A stretch of 37,712 bases of DNA from Oscillospiraceae bacterium (GTDB lineage: Bacteria; Bacillota; Clostridia; Oscillospirales; Acutalibacteraceae). The stretch's first letter is position 1; each line of letters starts with the position of its first letter. The notes beneath the pieces were generated by a model, which searched no databases, was not told where the DNA came from, and saw nothing but the letters and a program-made list of their open reading frames with translations. Shown here piece by piece: positions 7,932-15,374 of this stretch. The translations under genes and the position numbers were made by a program. The stretch is taken from assembly GCA_015066045.1 (NCBI GenBank), contig SVPD01000022.1, forward strand, positions 1 to 37,712, given 5' to 3'.

Positions 7932-8000
7932 TCGAGCGCGGCTAGAAAGGCTTACAAACACTAGCTTTGTCGCACATTAGCTTTGTGAAAACATCTGAAC

Positions 8001-8044
8001 TGAACACATCGTTTTGAGTTTTCTTGAACACATTATAACGTGTT
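8001..8044. repeat. Element-end direct repeat, copy 2
   Basis: Second copy of the 44-bp repeat at 3881-3924, in the same orientation. It lies between the IetAS cargo and the conserved backbone gene at 8145, the gene also present in element A. It probably marks the original left end of the element before the cargo was added. Confidence 0.7.
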
Positions 8045-8069
8045 TCTTATCGTTTGCGAACCGTCGTTT

Positions 8070-8093
8070 CTGCTAAATTATATGAATGACAAT
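8070..8093 (+). promoter_or_regulatory. Shared upstream box, copy 1
   Basis: TGCTAAATTAWATGAATGAMAATA is shared, with two differences, with 10056-10079; each copy lies 50-80 bp upstream of a related small-protein gene. TGCTAAAT resembles an extended -10. No clear -35 box in either copy. Probably a common promoter or operator. Confidence 0.45.
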
Positions 8094-8144
8094 ATTTTGT
8101 GCTCTGTTGTCGCTCTAAAATAATTAACAGAAAGAAGATTCATT

Positions 8145-8495
8145 ATGATAAAAACAGAAAAATCCATTGAAACATTAACTAAAGAAATAGCTACATTAGA
8201 CAGCACCGAACTGCATGATTTATTTATGTTTTATTACAGAATAAATCATTATCATTTCAATATTACTTCATTTGATAATTTTAATAAATTCCTAGTATCG
8301 TTTGACAAAAATCCTTTTCGCCGTTGTGATGAAAAAGAATTCAGAAAACAAATGACAGATAATCTAATAGCATATACAGACGATCATATGAGCTTGATTA
8401 CTGCTATTGTACTTATCAAAAGAAAGTTTACCGTTACCGAAATTATAGAAAACTACTATGCTAACGTTAATGCTTTCGATAACAATTTATTTTAA
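8145..8495 (+). CDS. Small hypothetical backbone protein (shared by elements A and B)
   Basis: A 116-aa protein, aromatic and Asn-rich, with no membrane segment. Ribosome site AGAAG about 8 nt before ATG. The C-terminal 38 codons are identical to the partial gene at the window start, so this gene belongs to the core of the element family. It seems distantly related to the 155-aa product of 10126-10593: both have Leu-x-Ser near the start, a Phe/Tyr-rich helix ending Asn-His, an AsnPhe stretch, and a final Tyr-Tyr-Ala-Asn. The upstream regions share a 24-bp box. A terminator follows. Function unknown. Confidence 0.75.
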   Translation: MIKTEKSIETLTKEIATLDSTELHDLFMFYYRINHYHFNITSFDNFNKFLVSFDKNPFRRCDEKEFRKQMTDNLIAYTDDHMSLITAIVLIKRKFTVTEIIENYYANVNAFDNNLF

Positions 8496-8550
8496 TTCTA
8501 TGAACCCGTCTTGATAGCACAAAATATCAAGAATAGTTTTGTAAATGAAT

Positions 8551-8589
8551 AAAAGAGCTGATGATTTTATTAGATCGTCAGCTCTTTTT
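8551..8589 (+). terminator. Terminator after the 116-aa gene
   Basis: AAAAGAGCTGA and TCAGCTCTTTTT are complementary arms around a ~16-nt interior that can itself pair in part. The A-rich left side makes it potentially bidirectional, serving the convergent minus-strand operon ending at 8658. Confidence 0.85.
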
Positions 8590-8657
8590 GCAACTGTCAG
8601 CTATTGTATATATAATAATTAATTTATTCTTATTTCACCTATAATAAATATATATTA

Positions 8658-9395
8658 TTACACTTTCCAATACATTCTAAAAAACTCCTCAAAATTCAAC
8701 CTAACTCCATTTGAAATCATATTTTCAAACAACTCCAAATCTTCTTTCCCCGTAGAATAAAAGCAATCATAAACCATCCATACTCTATGCCCCGAAGAAA
8801 GTAAATCATAAAGTGTCATAAGATAGACACAAGATTCCACATAAAAAATATCACTACCATAAAGCTTTCCGCCCTCAGCTTTAATAATAGAATTCCTGAA
8901 TTCTGACATCTTATTACAAACATCTTCTCTTTCAACACCATCCTGATTCATAGACAGCCAAATATGATGTCCTGTCAACTTGTCCCCAGAGTCAAAATAA
9001 GCACGCATATGAAGCTTTTTTATTGCCTCACGCTTTTCCTTGCTGAAGATACCATTTGGCTCCACGACTCGAAATATGCGCTCATACATATCTTCTGATT
9101 CATCTATCCAATGACCGGAGTTCAAAGATAAAGTCATACGAGGTACCGATGCATTTATATCTTTTTCAAGTGTAAATCCATATAACTTCAAAGCCTCTAC
9201 TCGTTTATCCTTCTTAAGATTAATCATAGAATTTGTAGCACGAATCCCTATACGACTAACATAGATTTCATCTTTAGACCAAGTAATATTAGGCCAGAAT
9301 TTAATTCTGAATTCCGGATAATCTTTATAGTACTTTTCATTAATTTCATCAACCTTTAGAATATGAAATGCCAGTCCGGGATAATTCTCAAACAA
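8658..9395 (-). CDS. C-terminal part of a replication-block ORF split by an amber codon
   Basis: A 245-aa frame. The only early start candidate is TTG at 9395 with the nearest GAGG 15 nt away, a poor site. The frame is continuous with the upstream gene at 9399-10010: only one TAG (9399-9401) and one Cys codon separate them. I therefore read 8658-10010 as one ~450-codon gene interrupted by an in-frame stop. The protein is charged with no membrane segments; notable segments are TGHHIWLSMNQDG and VWMVYDCFYS. Not recognised; position in a plasmid-like block suggests replication or its control. It may be a pseudogene half, a separately translated domain, or a readthrough extension. Confidence 0.6.
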   Translation of the reverse strand: MFENYPGLAFHILKVDEINEKYYKDYPEFRIKFWPNITWSKDEIYVSRIGIRATNSMINLKKDKRVEALKLYGFTLEKDINASVPRMTLSLNSGHWIDESEDMYERIFRVVEPNGIFSKEKREAIKKLHMRAYFDSGDKLTGHHIWLSMNQDGVEREDVCNKMSEFRNSIIKAEGGKLYGSDIFYVESCVYLMTLYDLLSSGHRVWMVYDCFYSTGKEDLELFENMISNGVRLNFEEFFRMYWKV

Positions 9396-9398
9396 ACA

Positions 9399-10010
9399 CT
9401 AAATAAGCTGTTCCTCAAATTCTTTTTTACTAAGCTCCATAGGCCTTACTAGCTTAAGTCCAGATGCAAAACGCACCTTTTTTGTATCAATATCAGGATG
9501 AACACTCTTAACTTTAAGAATAGAATCTACATTATGTTTAATCACAAACATCTTAATATCATGTTCTTCACAATATTTTTTTGCCTTATCTTCATTCTCT
9601 TTATAATAGCGGTAAGTTTTACTTTTATTATCTTTTTCATAATAAGCACTAAATTGATACTTATCACTTTCAACACTTAAGAGTCCAATTTCGATCATAT
9701 AAGAAATAGCTCTGGAAACTCCTTTTTCATTCTCCCAAATAGAAAGATTGTCTTTATTCGTTACACTTATGGGTATAATTGTGCAGCCTGTTTTAAAACG
9801 TTTATGTTTTACCAAATCAATAAATGCCAAGACCTTACTCAATTTATTCCTGAGTTTTGTTTCAGCTCCCTTAGCTTGACTTTCTTTAATATTAAATTCA
9901 GGTAACACGTAGGTATCAGCTCTTTTAGGCTCCCACCTCTCTTTGTTTACGGTAAAATCATAATTACTTTTATCTTTAAGTCTGGAAGCGATTTCTTCTA
10001 GTGTAATCAT
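9399..10010 (-). CDS. N-terminal part of the split replication-block protein, winged-helix-like
   Basis: A 203-aa protein starting at ATG 10010 with AGGAG nearby. The segment from about 75 to 125 (VTNKDNLSIWENEKGVSR, then AISYMIEIGLLSVE and Tyr-rich strand) has the helix/strand pattern of a winged helix, as in plasmid initiator proteins. It ends in TAG at 9399, in frame with 8658-9395. It is the last unit of a minus-strand group, beyond the AT-rich candidate origin. Calling it a Rep protein is inference from context; no catalytic motif was seen. Confidence 0.6.
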   Translation of the reverse strand: MITLEEIASRLKDKSNYDFTVNKERWEPKRADTYVLPEFNIKESQAKGAETKLRNKLSKVLAFIDLVKHKRFKTGCTIIPISVTNKDNLSIWENEKGVSRAISYMIEIGLLSVESDKYQFSAYYEKDNKSKTYRYYKENEDKAKKYCEEHDIKMFVIKHNVDSILKVKSVHPDIDTKKVRFASGLKLVRPMELSKKEFEEQLI

Positions 10011-10055
10011 AAATATTACTCCTGTCTTTTTATTAATCGAATTCTATATAAAATA

Positions 10056-10079
10056 TGCTAAATTAAATGAATGAAAATA
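10056..10079 (+). promoter_or_regulatory. Shared upstream box, copy 2
   Basis: Counterpart of 8070-8093 (two differences in 24). Lies 47 bp before the ATG at 10126 and inside the divergent region upstream of the minus-strand gene ending its start at 10010, so it could serve both directions. Confidence 0.45.
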
Positions 10080-10125
10080 GCAACTGCCACAGGTATACCA
10101 ATTTCATATAAAAGGACAAATACTA

Positions 10126-10593
10126 ATGAATAACAACCTCAAAAACACTTACAATCACGGATTATACAAACATTTAAGCAAACTCAATTCTGCACAATTA
10201 AAAATCTTTTACGGCGCTTTTGTGCATTATTGGGTCAATCATAAATTCTTTATAAGCAAACAGAACTTCTTTAATTTATGGTGCGAACTAAACTTTTTCT
10301 GTCATGAGCTTGATGAAAGTTTTCCTGACCAATATGATAACCATGAAGAAATAAAATCATTTTGGCATAAATATCCTTATTGTTTTACAGATATACTCCC
10401 GGCTGACTTGATAGCTAAACTTTTTGCTGAACATGTTGATAATCGAGTTGATATACTAACAAACATAGTAAAAAAGATATATGAAACAGATATCCACTCT
10501 GTTTATTATTATGCTAACTATGCACTAAAACTAAATGAATCAGTAGATACACTAGTTACAGAAGCACTTGATCATATAAAATATTTTTCTTAA
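10126..10593 (+). CDS. Hypothetical 155-aa protein, possible paralogue of 8145-8495
   Basis: Aromatic-rich soluble protein (many Tyr, Phe, His, Asn), starting MNNNLKNTYNHGLY with AAAGGAC upstream. The segments LNSAQLKIFYGAF, NHKFFISKQNFF and YYYANYAL can be aligned by eye with the 116-aa product at 8145, and the promoters share a 24-bp box, so the two probably belong to one element-specific family. Function unknown. It is divergent from the split replication-block gene and ends at a strong hairpin before the AT-rich region. Confidence 0.7.
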   Translation: MNNNLKNTYNHGLYKHLSKLNSAQLKIFYGAFVHYWVNHKFFISKQNFFNLWCELNFFCHELDESFPDQYDNHEEIKSFWHKYPYCFTDILPADLIAKLFAEHVDNRVDILTNIVKKIYETDIHSVYYYANYALKLNESVDTLVTEALDHIKYFS

Positions 10594-10598
10594 CTTTG

Positions 10599-10642
10599 AC
10601 TTGAACTATAGTAAAAACTACTCATAGTTCAAGTTTTAATTT
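10599..10642 (+). terminator. Hairpin after the 155-aa gene, terminator-like
   Basis: ACTTGAACTATAGTA pairs with TACTCATAGTTCAAGT (one bulge) and is followed by TTTTAATTTT. It is AU-rich but long. Its arms carry the TTGAACT/AGTTCAA heptamer that recurs downstream, so it may also belong to the candidate origin. Confidence 0.6.
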
Positions 10643-10949
10643 TAAACTTCCAAATAACTTTGTCCTATTTTCTACTACCATCTTCCTTAGTTCAAATTTT
10701 GAACTAACCTATTTATTTTTATTATTTTACTCAAGATAATTAATATTTATTTACTGACAATTACTATTGATATTTATCTAAATCTTAGAAAAAGATTTAG
10801 ATAATAAATATTATTAATTAATATTATTTTTATTATTATTACTTATTTTTATTTATGTTTAATATGCTCCCTAAATAAAGTAAAAAACTAGATAAATATA
10901 ATCTGTTTTTCAGACTATATTAGTTCAATATTTATACCATTTTTTATAA

Positions 10950-10987
10950 CAAAAACAGCCCGTGCCTTTAGCATAGGACACGAGCTG
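10950..10987 (-). terminator. Terminator of the minus-strand replication-like operon
   Basis: On the minus strand CAGCTCGTGTCC, loop, GGCACGGGCTG, then five T. It lies 15 bp beyond the stop of 11002-11436. Confidence 0.75.
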
Positions 10988-11001
10988 CATTACAACTACA
11001 A

Positions 11002-11436
11002 TTAAAAACTGTGTTGAAAAGTTGAAATCATTTCAGGAGAATCGTCAAGTATATCATCTATATCTGTAATATCTTTGAACTGATTAGAATTCAACTTAAA
11101 ATCAGAATACAACCTATTCAGTATTGTCATATCAAATTTAAAGTATCTCTTTTTAGGCATACCGTGGTATTTGATTTTTATGATACCATAAGATTTCAAC
11201 TCCTTACAAGCAACTAACTGTTGATGCTTACTTAGGCCAGTATTATTGTACATGTTCTCAATTGTACTATAAAACCAGCCACCCTGTTGAAGCTCGTTTC
11301 TATCTTTCCAATATGTATATTCGGTATATATCTCTGATAACATAACCGCTGTATTTAAGCTGAATTTCCTTATAAACGGACGCGGCAACCTAATAAAGTC
11401 AGACTCGAACATTCGATCTAATTGAGTTTTCATCAA
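11002..11436 (-). CDS. Winged-helix/HTH replication-type protein
   Basis: A 144-aa protein. The stretch RLPRPFIRKFSLNTAVMLSE, then WFYSTIENMYNNTGLSKHQQ and a strand containing KKRYFKFD at about residue 95, is the pattern of winged-helix proteins common in Gram-positive plasmid and ICE replication blocks (replisome organiser-like). The C-terminal 40 residues are acidic and disordered-looking. Start is TTG 11436 (GGAG 10 nt upstream) or the adjacent ATG 11433. It directly borders the AT-rich candidate origin. Role as origin binder is inference; a transcription regulator is the alternative. Confidence 0.65.
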   Translation of the reverse strand: MMKTQLDRMFESDFIRLPRPFIRKFSLNTAVMLSEIYTEYTYWKDRNELQQGGWFYSTIENMYNNTGLSKHQQLVACKELKSYGIIKIKYHGMPKKRYFKFDMTILNRLYSDFKLNSNQFKDITDIDDILDDSPEMISTFQHSF

Positions 11437-11496
11437 TAAGAAATTGCTCCTTTCGTTTCAAATAATTCCTAGTTTTTTAATATCATAAAAGTATAT

Positions 11497-11952
11497 TCAA
11501 AAATTATTTTTGATACATCTTTCCGGATAATCTCTTACTGACTCATAAACTTTAAGTTGTCTATAATTAACTGTTTTCATAAATTTTGTCAATGCGCTCT
11601 CGCAACATATAGTATTCTTGCTCTTATCTTTCATTTGAAGATTAAAATGATCTGCATCAAAAAAATCTTTTACTAGCCTTACTAAAGAAAAGGCGATCCA
11701 TACCCAACGAAAGTGTTCTAATGAAAAAGGGAAGTCAACCATCGAACAAACGGCCATAGTCTTTTGAACCCATCGTTCTCCCTCCTGAAAAGCAATACTA
11801 AATTCTTTAATAAAAGCTTTTGAGTCTTCACCTGCTCTTACAAAACAATCAAAATTGTCAATAGCTCTATATACTCTTTCAGGTCTAAATTCAATAGAAA
11901 ACGCTTCTAAATCATAAGCATACTTAATATCGTCAAAAATATTATTTATCAT
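11497..11952 (-). CDS. Hypothetical protein of the replication-like operon
   Basis: A 151-aa protein, ATG with AAGGTAG 6 nt upstream. Acidic/aromatic, helical, with segments RVYRAIDNFDCFVRAG and FPFSLEHFRWVWIAFSLV; no signal peptide. One of four co-directional minus-strand genes with 60-100-bp gaps (13130 down to 11002). No family recognised. Confidence 0.65.
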   Translation of the reverse strand: MINNIFDDIKYAYDLEAFSIEFRPERVYRAIDNFDCFVRAGEDSKAFIKEFSIAFQEGERWVQKTMAVCSMVDFPFSLEHFRWVWIAFSLVRLVKDFFDADHFNLQMKDKSKNTICCESALTKFMKTVNYRQLKVYESVRDYPERCIKNNF

Positions 11953-12043
11953 TTACAGCTACCTTTCTTGTTATCTTTTTATAAACAGGGATCTTTATAC
12001 AAATTAATTTATAAAGACCCCTTTCGACTATTTTAATATACTA

Positions 12044-12541
12044 TTAATCTATTACTCCACACTCATCAAAAGCAGTATGTTTGCCATTATTTTCTTCAAT
12101 GAAATAATGTGCAAAAACACCACAGTCATACTCACTTATATCTGAAGTTTCTTCAAGGATAACCTTATACTTTCTTTTTAATGATTTCTCTAAATCATAC
12201 TCTACCACCTTGTACTCTTTTCTTTCTCTAACATCAACAACCTTATCCGCATCAACGCCTGTTATATTTGCTACTCGTCCATCTATCCAGGAAGACTCCT
12301 CATTTTCATTCTCAAAAAGCACATCATAATAAGTTGAATCAGAATACTCAACTATCTTATTACCTCTTTTTACTACTATAGAATCATTGACCCAATTAAA
12401 TATAGGCTCATCATATACATCGGTGAAGCCGCTGCAAAAAACAACAGGAATCTCAGGAGAAAACTCACCCTCTACAAAAAGACTTGCTTTTTCCATATTA
12501 GGTTTCATAGGAACTGAATAGCAATAATTACAATTTAACAT
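12044..12541 (-). CDS. Hypothetical acidic protein of the replication-like operon
   Basis: A 165-aa, strongly acidic protein, ATG with AAAGGAT upstream. It begins MLNCNYCYSVPMKP with a Cys-x2-Cys pair (residues 4 and 7) and has two further Cys in the C-terminal region. Mostly beta pattern. No known family. Same operon as the ssDNA-binding candidate at 12639. A DNA-mimic role is imaginable given the acidity but is not supported by anything else. Confidence 0.65.
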   Translation of the reverse strand: MLNCNYCYSVPMKPNMEKASLFVEGEFSPEIPVVFCSGFTDVYDEPIFNWVNDSIVVKRGNKIVEYSDSTYYDVLFENENEESSWIDGRVANITGVDADKVVDVRERKEYKVVEYDLEKSLKRKYKVILEETSDISEYDCGVFAHYFIEENNGKHTAFDECGVID

Positions 12542-12638
12542 AAATTTTTAATCCTTTCATCTTTGATTATTTTAAATTAAATATTATCTTTTCTTCATAA
12601 ATCTAAAGTATAAAGCCTTTAATCCTATTTTATACATT

Positions 12639-13130
12639 TCAAAAACTAAACCCATTAAGTTCTAACTCTGGCCTAATACCGGAACTTGTGGGCTGAGTTT
12701 TGGTATTATGACTATACGAATCATATCTATCTGTTTTTGATACATATAATCTATTCTGCTGATTTCTACTAAGACAAAAAGCAACATTTGCAGTTTTACT
12801 TCCGTTATACACATTATGTCTTACTCGAACAGCTCCGTCCCTTCCAATCCAATCATCATAGTGTGATAAATCATAGTCTCTAATTGCAAAGGAATCGAAA
12901 AACATTCCTAAACGCTGATTCGTTTTAACACTTTCTCTAGGATCCAGCACAAGATAATACCAAAGTTTAGATTTGGATCCTGAAACATCAAATGTAATTT
13001 CAAAGCCCTCATTTCCTGTGCTGAAAACTTTCTCTTTCACACCATTAATTCTTACTCTATGGTCTCCTTCGGGAATAAGATCAAAAGTTCTTTCTGTATA
13101 TTCAGTAGCATTAAATTTCCAAGTAGTCAT
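12639..13130 (-). CDS. DUF669-like, putative single-stranded DNA-binding protein
   Basis: A 163-aa protein, ATG with AAAGGAT upstream, first gene of the minus-strand block. The motif order FDLIPEGDHRVRINGVKE, TGNEGFEITFDVSG, LWYYLVLDPR and a C-terminal disordered tail (Ser/Thr/Gln-rich, ending LELNGFSF) resembles phage DUF669 proteins, which act as ssDNA-binding proteins in recombination/replication modules. A hydrophobic-acidic C-terminal tip is common in SSBs. In this element it would protect single strands near the candidate origin. Assignment is by pattern, moderate confidence. Confidence 0.6.
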   Translation of the reverse strand: MTTWKFNATEYTERTFDLIPEGDHRVRINGVKEKVFSTGNEGFEITFDVSGSKSKLWYYLVLDPRESVKTNQRLGMFFDSFAIRDYDLSHYDDWIGRDGAVRVRHNVYNGSKTANVAFCLSRNQQNRLYVSKTDRYDSYSHNTKTQPTSSGIRPELELNGFSF

Positions 13131-13502
13131 AATATAGCAATCCTTTCATTAATAAATTTTATTTTGTTGAAATTAATTATTGTTGTTAAACACCATTTAA
13201 TTATACATACTTATTCACTAATCAAATCCGTCAAATCTTCTCTGCTTCTTAATTTTCTTCATTTCTCACACTCACTTTCTTTAAAAATTAAAATGGGCAT
13301 AATACGGACGGGGCGAACTTTTCATATTCAATTATCAAGGTACAACAATCAACATCATCTCTCTCAACATTGATTACAAGTAAAGTATAAACCCGATTTC
13401 CCACTTCTCACGGATTGACAATACGGAAATTCAAAAATGCACAAAAAAATGCAAGTGACCTTTTCTGATCACTTGCATTATCTTTTTATTGTTTTATATT
13501 CC
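13131..13502. other. Long leader of the minus-strand replication-like operon
   Basis: No firm gene in 372 bp. It should hold the promoter for the minus-strand block. A weak minus-strand pair (TTGATT at 13220-13225 and TATAAT at 13200-13205, only 14 bp apart) is visible. A 14-codon minus-strand frame, MKKIKKQRRFDGFD, lies at 13218-13262 and could be a leader peptide, but has a poor ribosome site. A local G+C-rich spot is at 13305-13317. The right end is the terminator at 13448-13479. Confidence 0.35.
13442..13479 (-). terminator. Terminator after the 13503-14270 regulator
   Basis: Arms AATGCAAGTGA (13448-13458) and TCACTTGCATT (13469-13479) pair perfectly, with a run of seven A to the left (T on the minus strand) and TCTTTTTATT to the right, so it can act in both directions. 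Confidence 0.85.
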
Positions 13503-14270
13503 TTAGCACTCTATCTCATAATTATGGAATAGCATTAGCTCTCCATTTTCTACCAGTTCAGCATTAATTGCTACAACACTGAAATTTCTATTCCATAGAA
13601 AAGCTTTAATAACAACATCTGTCATTATAGAGTTAGACAAAATAAAGCCAGCACTGTTTAGTAATTCTTCAGCCTCATTGACTTTAAGCTGTAATCCAAT
13701 ACATATCCTTAAAACATTTTCTTTTTTTACTTCTTTATATTTCCCACGTAAAATGGCAGAAAATGTATCCGGCTTCATACCAATTTTTCTACACATAACA
13801 TTATGCTTCTTAATGTCTTTTAAGGCTACATATTTTTGAAGAACCATAGGAAAGGTTGAATTATAATCTATTGTATGAACAAGATGAGTTAAGTTGTTCT
13901 GTTCACCGAAAGAATTCAAGAATGTTTCACTATTATCTGTTTCTTCACTCTTTCCCACATCAGGTTTGAAAGTTTCACAAATAAATGACTTAATACCACT
14001 ATACAAAGACGGATTATTGAATCTATCCATAAAAACTTGATAAGTTGACAAAACTTGCTTAGTTACATTTGGTGATTTATCACCACAGAACAAATATTGG
14101 TACTCCCGAACGCGCCTACTTACAGCCGTCTCACTTCTTGAGCTGAAACCAGTTTCTTTCAACTCTAACATCAAAGGATGAATTTCTTCTGAAAAAATAC
14201 ACCTAGATCTATTTTCATAAGCAAACTTACAAACTATATAATCTTCTTTAAATGACCATCTATTTGCCAT
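13503..14270 (-). CDS. Two-domain DNA-binding regulator, divergent from the serine recombinase
   Basis: About 255 aa from ATG 14270, chosen because GGAG lies 8 nt upstream; a longer frame to 14447 runs into the recombinase promoter and lacks a site. Residues about 3-65 (RWSFKEDYIVCKFAYEN and a later SRSETAVSRRVREY) look like a SANT/Myb-type helix-turn-helix. The C-terminal ~100 residues include HNVMCRKIGMKPDTFSAIL, an XRE-like HTH. It is divergent from the serine recombinase across the repeat array, so it may control recombination. Two HTH modules in one protein are unusual. Not assigned to a named family. Confidence 0.65.
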   Translation of the reverse strand: MANRWSFKEDYIVCKFAYENRSRCIFSEEIHPLMLELKETGFSSRSETAVSRRVREYQYLFCGDKSPNVTKQVLSTYQVFMDRFNNPSLYSGIKSFICETFKPDVGKSEETDNSETFLNSFGEQNNLTHLVHTIDYNSTFPMVLQKYVALKDIKKHNVMCRKIGMKPDTFSAILRGKYKEVKKENVLRICIGLQLKVNEAEELLNSAGFILSNSIMTDVVIKAFLWNRNFSVVAINAELVENGELMLFHNYEIEC

Positions 14271-14330
14271 GTTCATCACTCCGTAAAATAATCTATTTAT
14301 ACAGTATATCATGAAACAAACCCTAAATCT

Positions 14331-14436
14331 AGTATTAAAAGAAAGTTTGCAATTGTTTGTATCAAAAGCGCTTACAAACAGATTAAAACACGACATAATA
14401 TAAGTATCAAAAGAGAGTAAAGTTAGTTTTAATACT
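14331..14436. other. Putative res/inversion site of element B serine recombinase
   Basis: Direct repeats AGTATTAAAAG (14331-14341), TGTATCAAAAG (14359-14369) and AGTATCAAAAG (14403-14413), with an inverted TTTTAATACT (14427-14436). The same ~110 bp sits upstream of the element A recombinase in the other orientation. Arrangement and position are typical of a resolvase site. Confidence 0.6.
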
Positions 14437-14452
14437 GAAAGGGGCACGAATT

Positions 14453-15157
14453 ATGATTTATGGTTATTGCAGAGTAAGTACAAAGCATCAGAGAATAACA
14501 AGACAAGTTACCAACATTACAGAACTTTATCCCGAAGCTACTATCATTAAAGAATTCTACACCGGAACAACTCAAAACCGTCCATTATGGGACAAGCTAG
14601 TGAAACAACTAGCCACAGGTGACACTATAGTTTTTGATAGTGTATCAAGAATGTCCCGTAATGCTGAGGAAGGCTTTAAGGATTATAAAACTCTTTATGA
14701 GTCAGGGATTAATCTTATATTCATCAATGAGCCACTTATAAATTCTTCCATCTTTGATTCAACTAAAAACAATTTATTAGAAATCTCTGTTCAGACCGGT
14801 AACTCGGCAGTTGATGATTACTTCAAAGGTAATATCACATTAATAAACAACCTTCTAATGTCACTCGCAGAAGAACAGATAAAATCAGCTTTTCTTCAAT
14901 CTGAAAAAGAAGTTACTGATCTTCATACCAGAATCAGTCAGGGTATGAGAGAAAGCAAAAAGAAAGGTAATAAGATAGGTCTTGAAAAAGGTACAACCTT
15001 GATTACAGATAAATCTGTTAAATGTAAAGAGATAATAAAAAAGCATGCCCAGGATTTTGGAGGCACACTTAGTGATAAGGAGGTTATGATATTATGTAAG
15101 GTTTCCAGGAATTCTTATTATAAGTATAAAAGAGAACTGAAAGTTCAGAACAATTAA
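14453..15157 (+). CDS. Serine recombinase (resolvase/invertase type), element B copy
   Basis: A 234-aa paralogue of 1275-1979 with identical catalytic motifs (Ser9 in RVSTKHQ; FDSVSRMSRN) and a C-terminal HTH. GGGGC lies about 8 nt upstream of ATG. It is transcribed away from the repeat array and followed after 13 bp by a 57-aa gene with a perfect AAGGAGG site, so an operon with 15171 and 15375 is likely. Relative to the integrase it points the opposite way from the element A copy. Either the segment was inverted or the two elements were assembled differently. Confidence 0.93.
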   Translation: MIYGYCRVSTKHQRITRQVTNITELYPEATIIKEFYTGTTQNRPLWDKLVKQLATGDTIVFDSVSRMSRNAEEGFKDYKTLYESGINLIFINEPLINSSIFDSTKNNLLEISVQTGNSAVDDYFKGNITLINNLLMSLAEEQIKSAFLQSEKEVTDLHTRISQGMRESKKKGNKIGLEKGTTLITDKSVKCKEIIKKHAQDFGGTLSDKEVMILCKVSRNSYYKYKRELKVQNN

Positions 15158-15170
15158 GGAGGACAAATCA

Positions 15171-15344
15171 ATGAGCAACTCATCAAAAACATGGAAGGTT
15201 ACATATTCCCCGAAGATTCTAAATGGCGGTATAAGAGGTGTAGCTATTATAGAAGCTGATACAAAACAATGGGCTATATACACATTTCAGCAGTTATATG
15301 CAGGTCAATATCATACTATTGATAAGTGCGAACCACTATTATAA
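15171..15344 (+). CDS. 57-aa small protein following the recombinase
   Basis: ATG at 15171 with AAGGAGG 8 nt upstream, whose G run begins just after the recombinase stop. The product begins MSNSSKTWKVTYSPK, has NGGIRGVAIIEADTKQW in the middle and ends DKCEPLL. Predicted short beta-rich protein with no signal. Not recognised. The excellent ribosome site and tight spacing support translation. It might be a regulator or partner of the recombinase. Confidence 0.7.
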   Translation: MSNSSKTWKVTYSPKILNGGIRGVAIIEADTKQWAIYTFQQLYAGQYHTIDKCEPLL

Positions 15345-15374
15345 ACTATATCATTTAATTTGGGAGGTAAAATT

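Larger units (their letters stand above)
10594..11001. other. Gene-free, very AT-rich palindromic region: candidate replication origin
   Basis: No gene in 408 bp. The heptamer AGTTCAA or its complement occurs at 10601-10607, 10626-10632, 10689-10695, 10699-10705 and 10922-10928; two copies form the palindrome at 10688-10706. A second palindrome, TATCTAAATCTT and its mirror, lies at 10775-10803. Next to it 10800-10860 is almost pure A/T. Repeated boxes beside an AT-rich unwinding-like tract, flanked by winged-helix proteins and an ssDNA-binding candidate, are what a plasmid-type origin looks like. No function was shown. Confidence 0.5.

Noticed and set aside
8658-10010. Amber codon as pyrrolysine
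   Set aside because: No pylRS/pylT or methylamine methyltransferase context is visible. The simpler explanations (nonsense mutation, readthrough or sequencing error) are kept.
13059-13373. 104-codon plus-strand frame in the leader of the replication-like operon
   Set aside because: Overlaps the start of the 12639-13130 gene on the other strand and has a compositional, low-complexity look.
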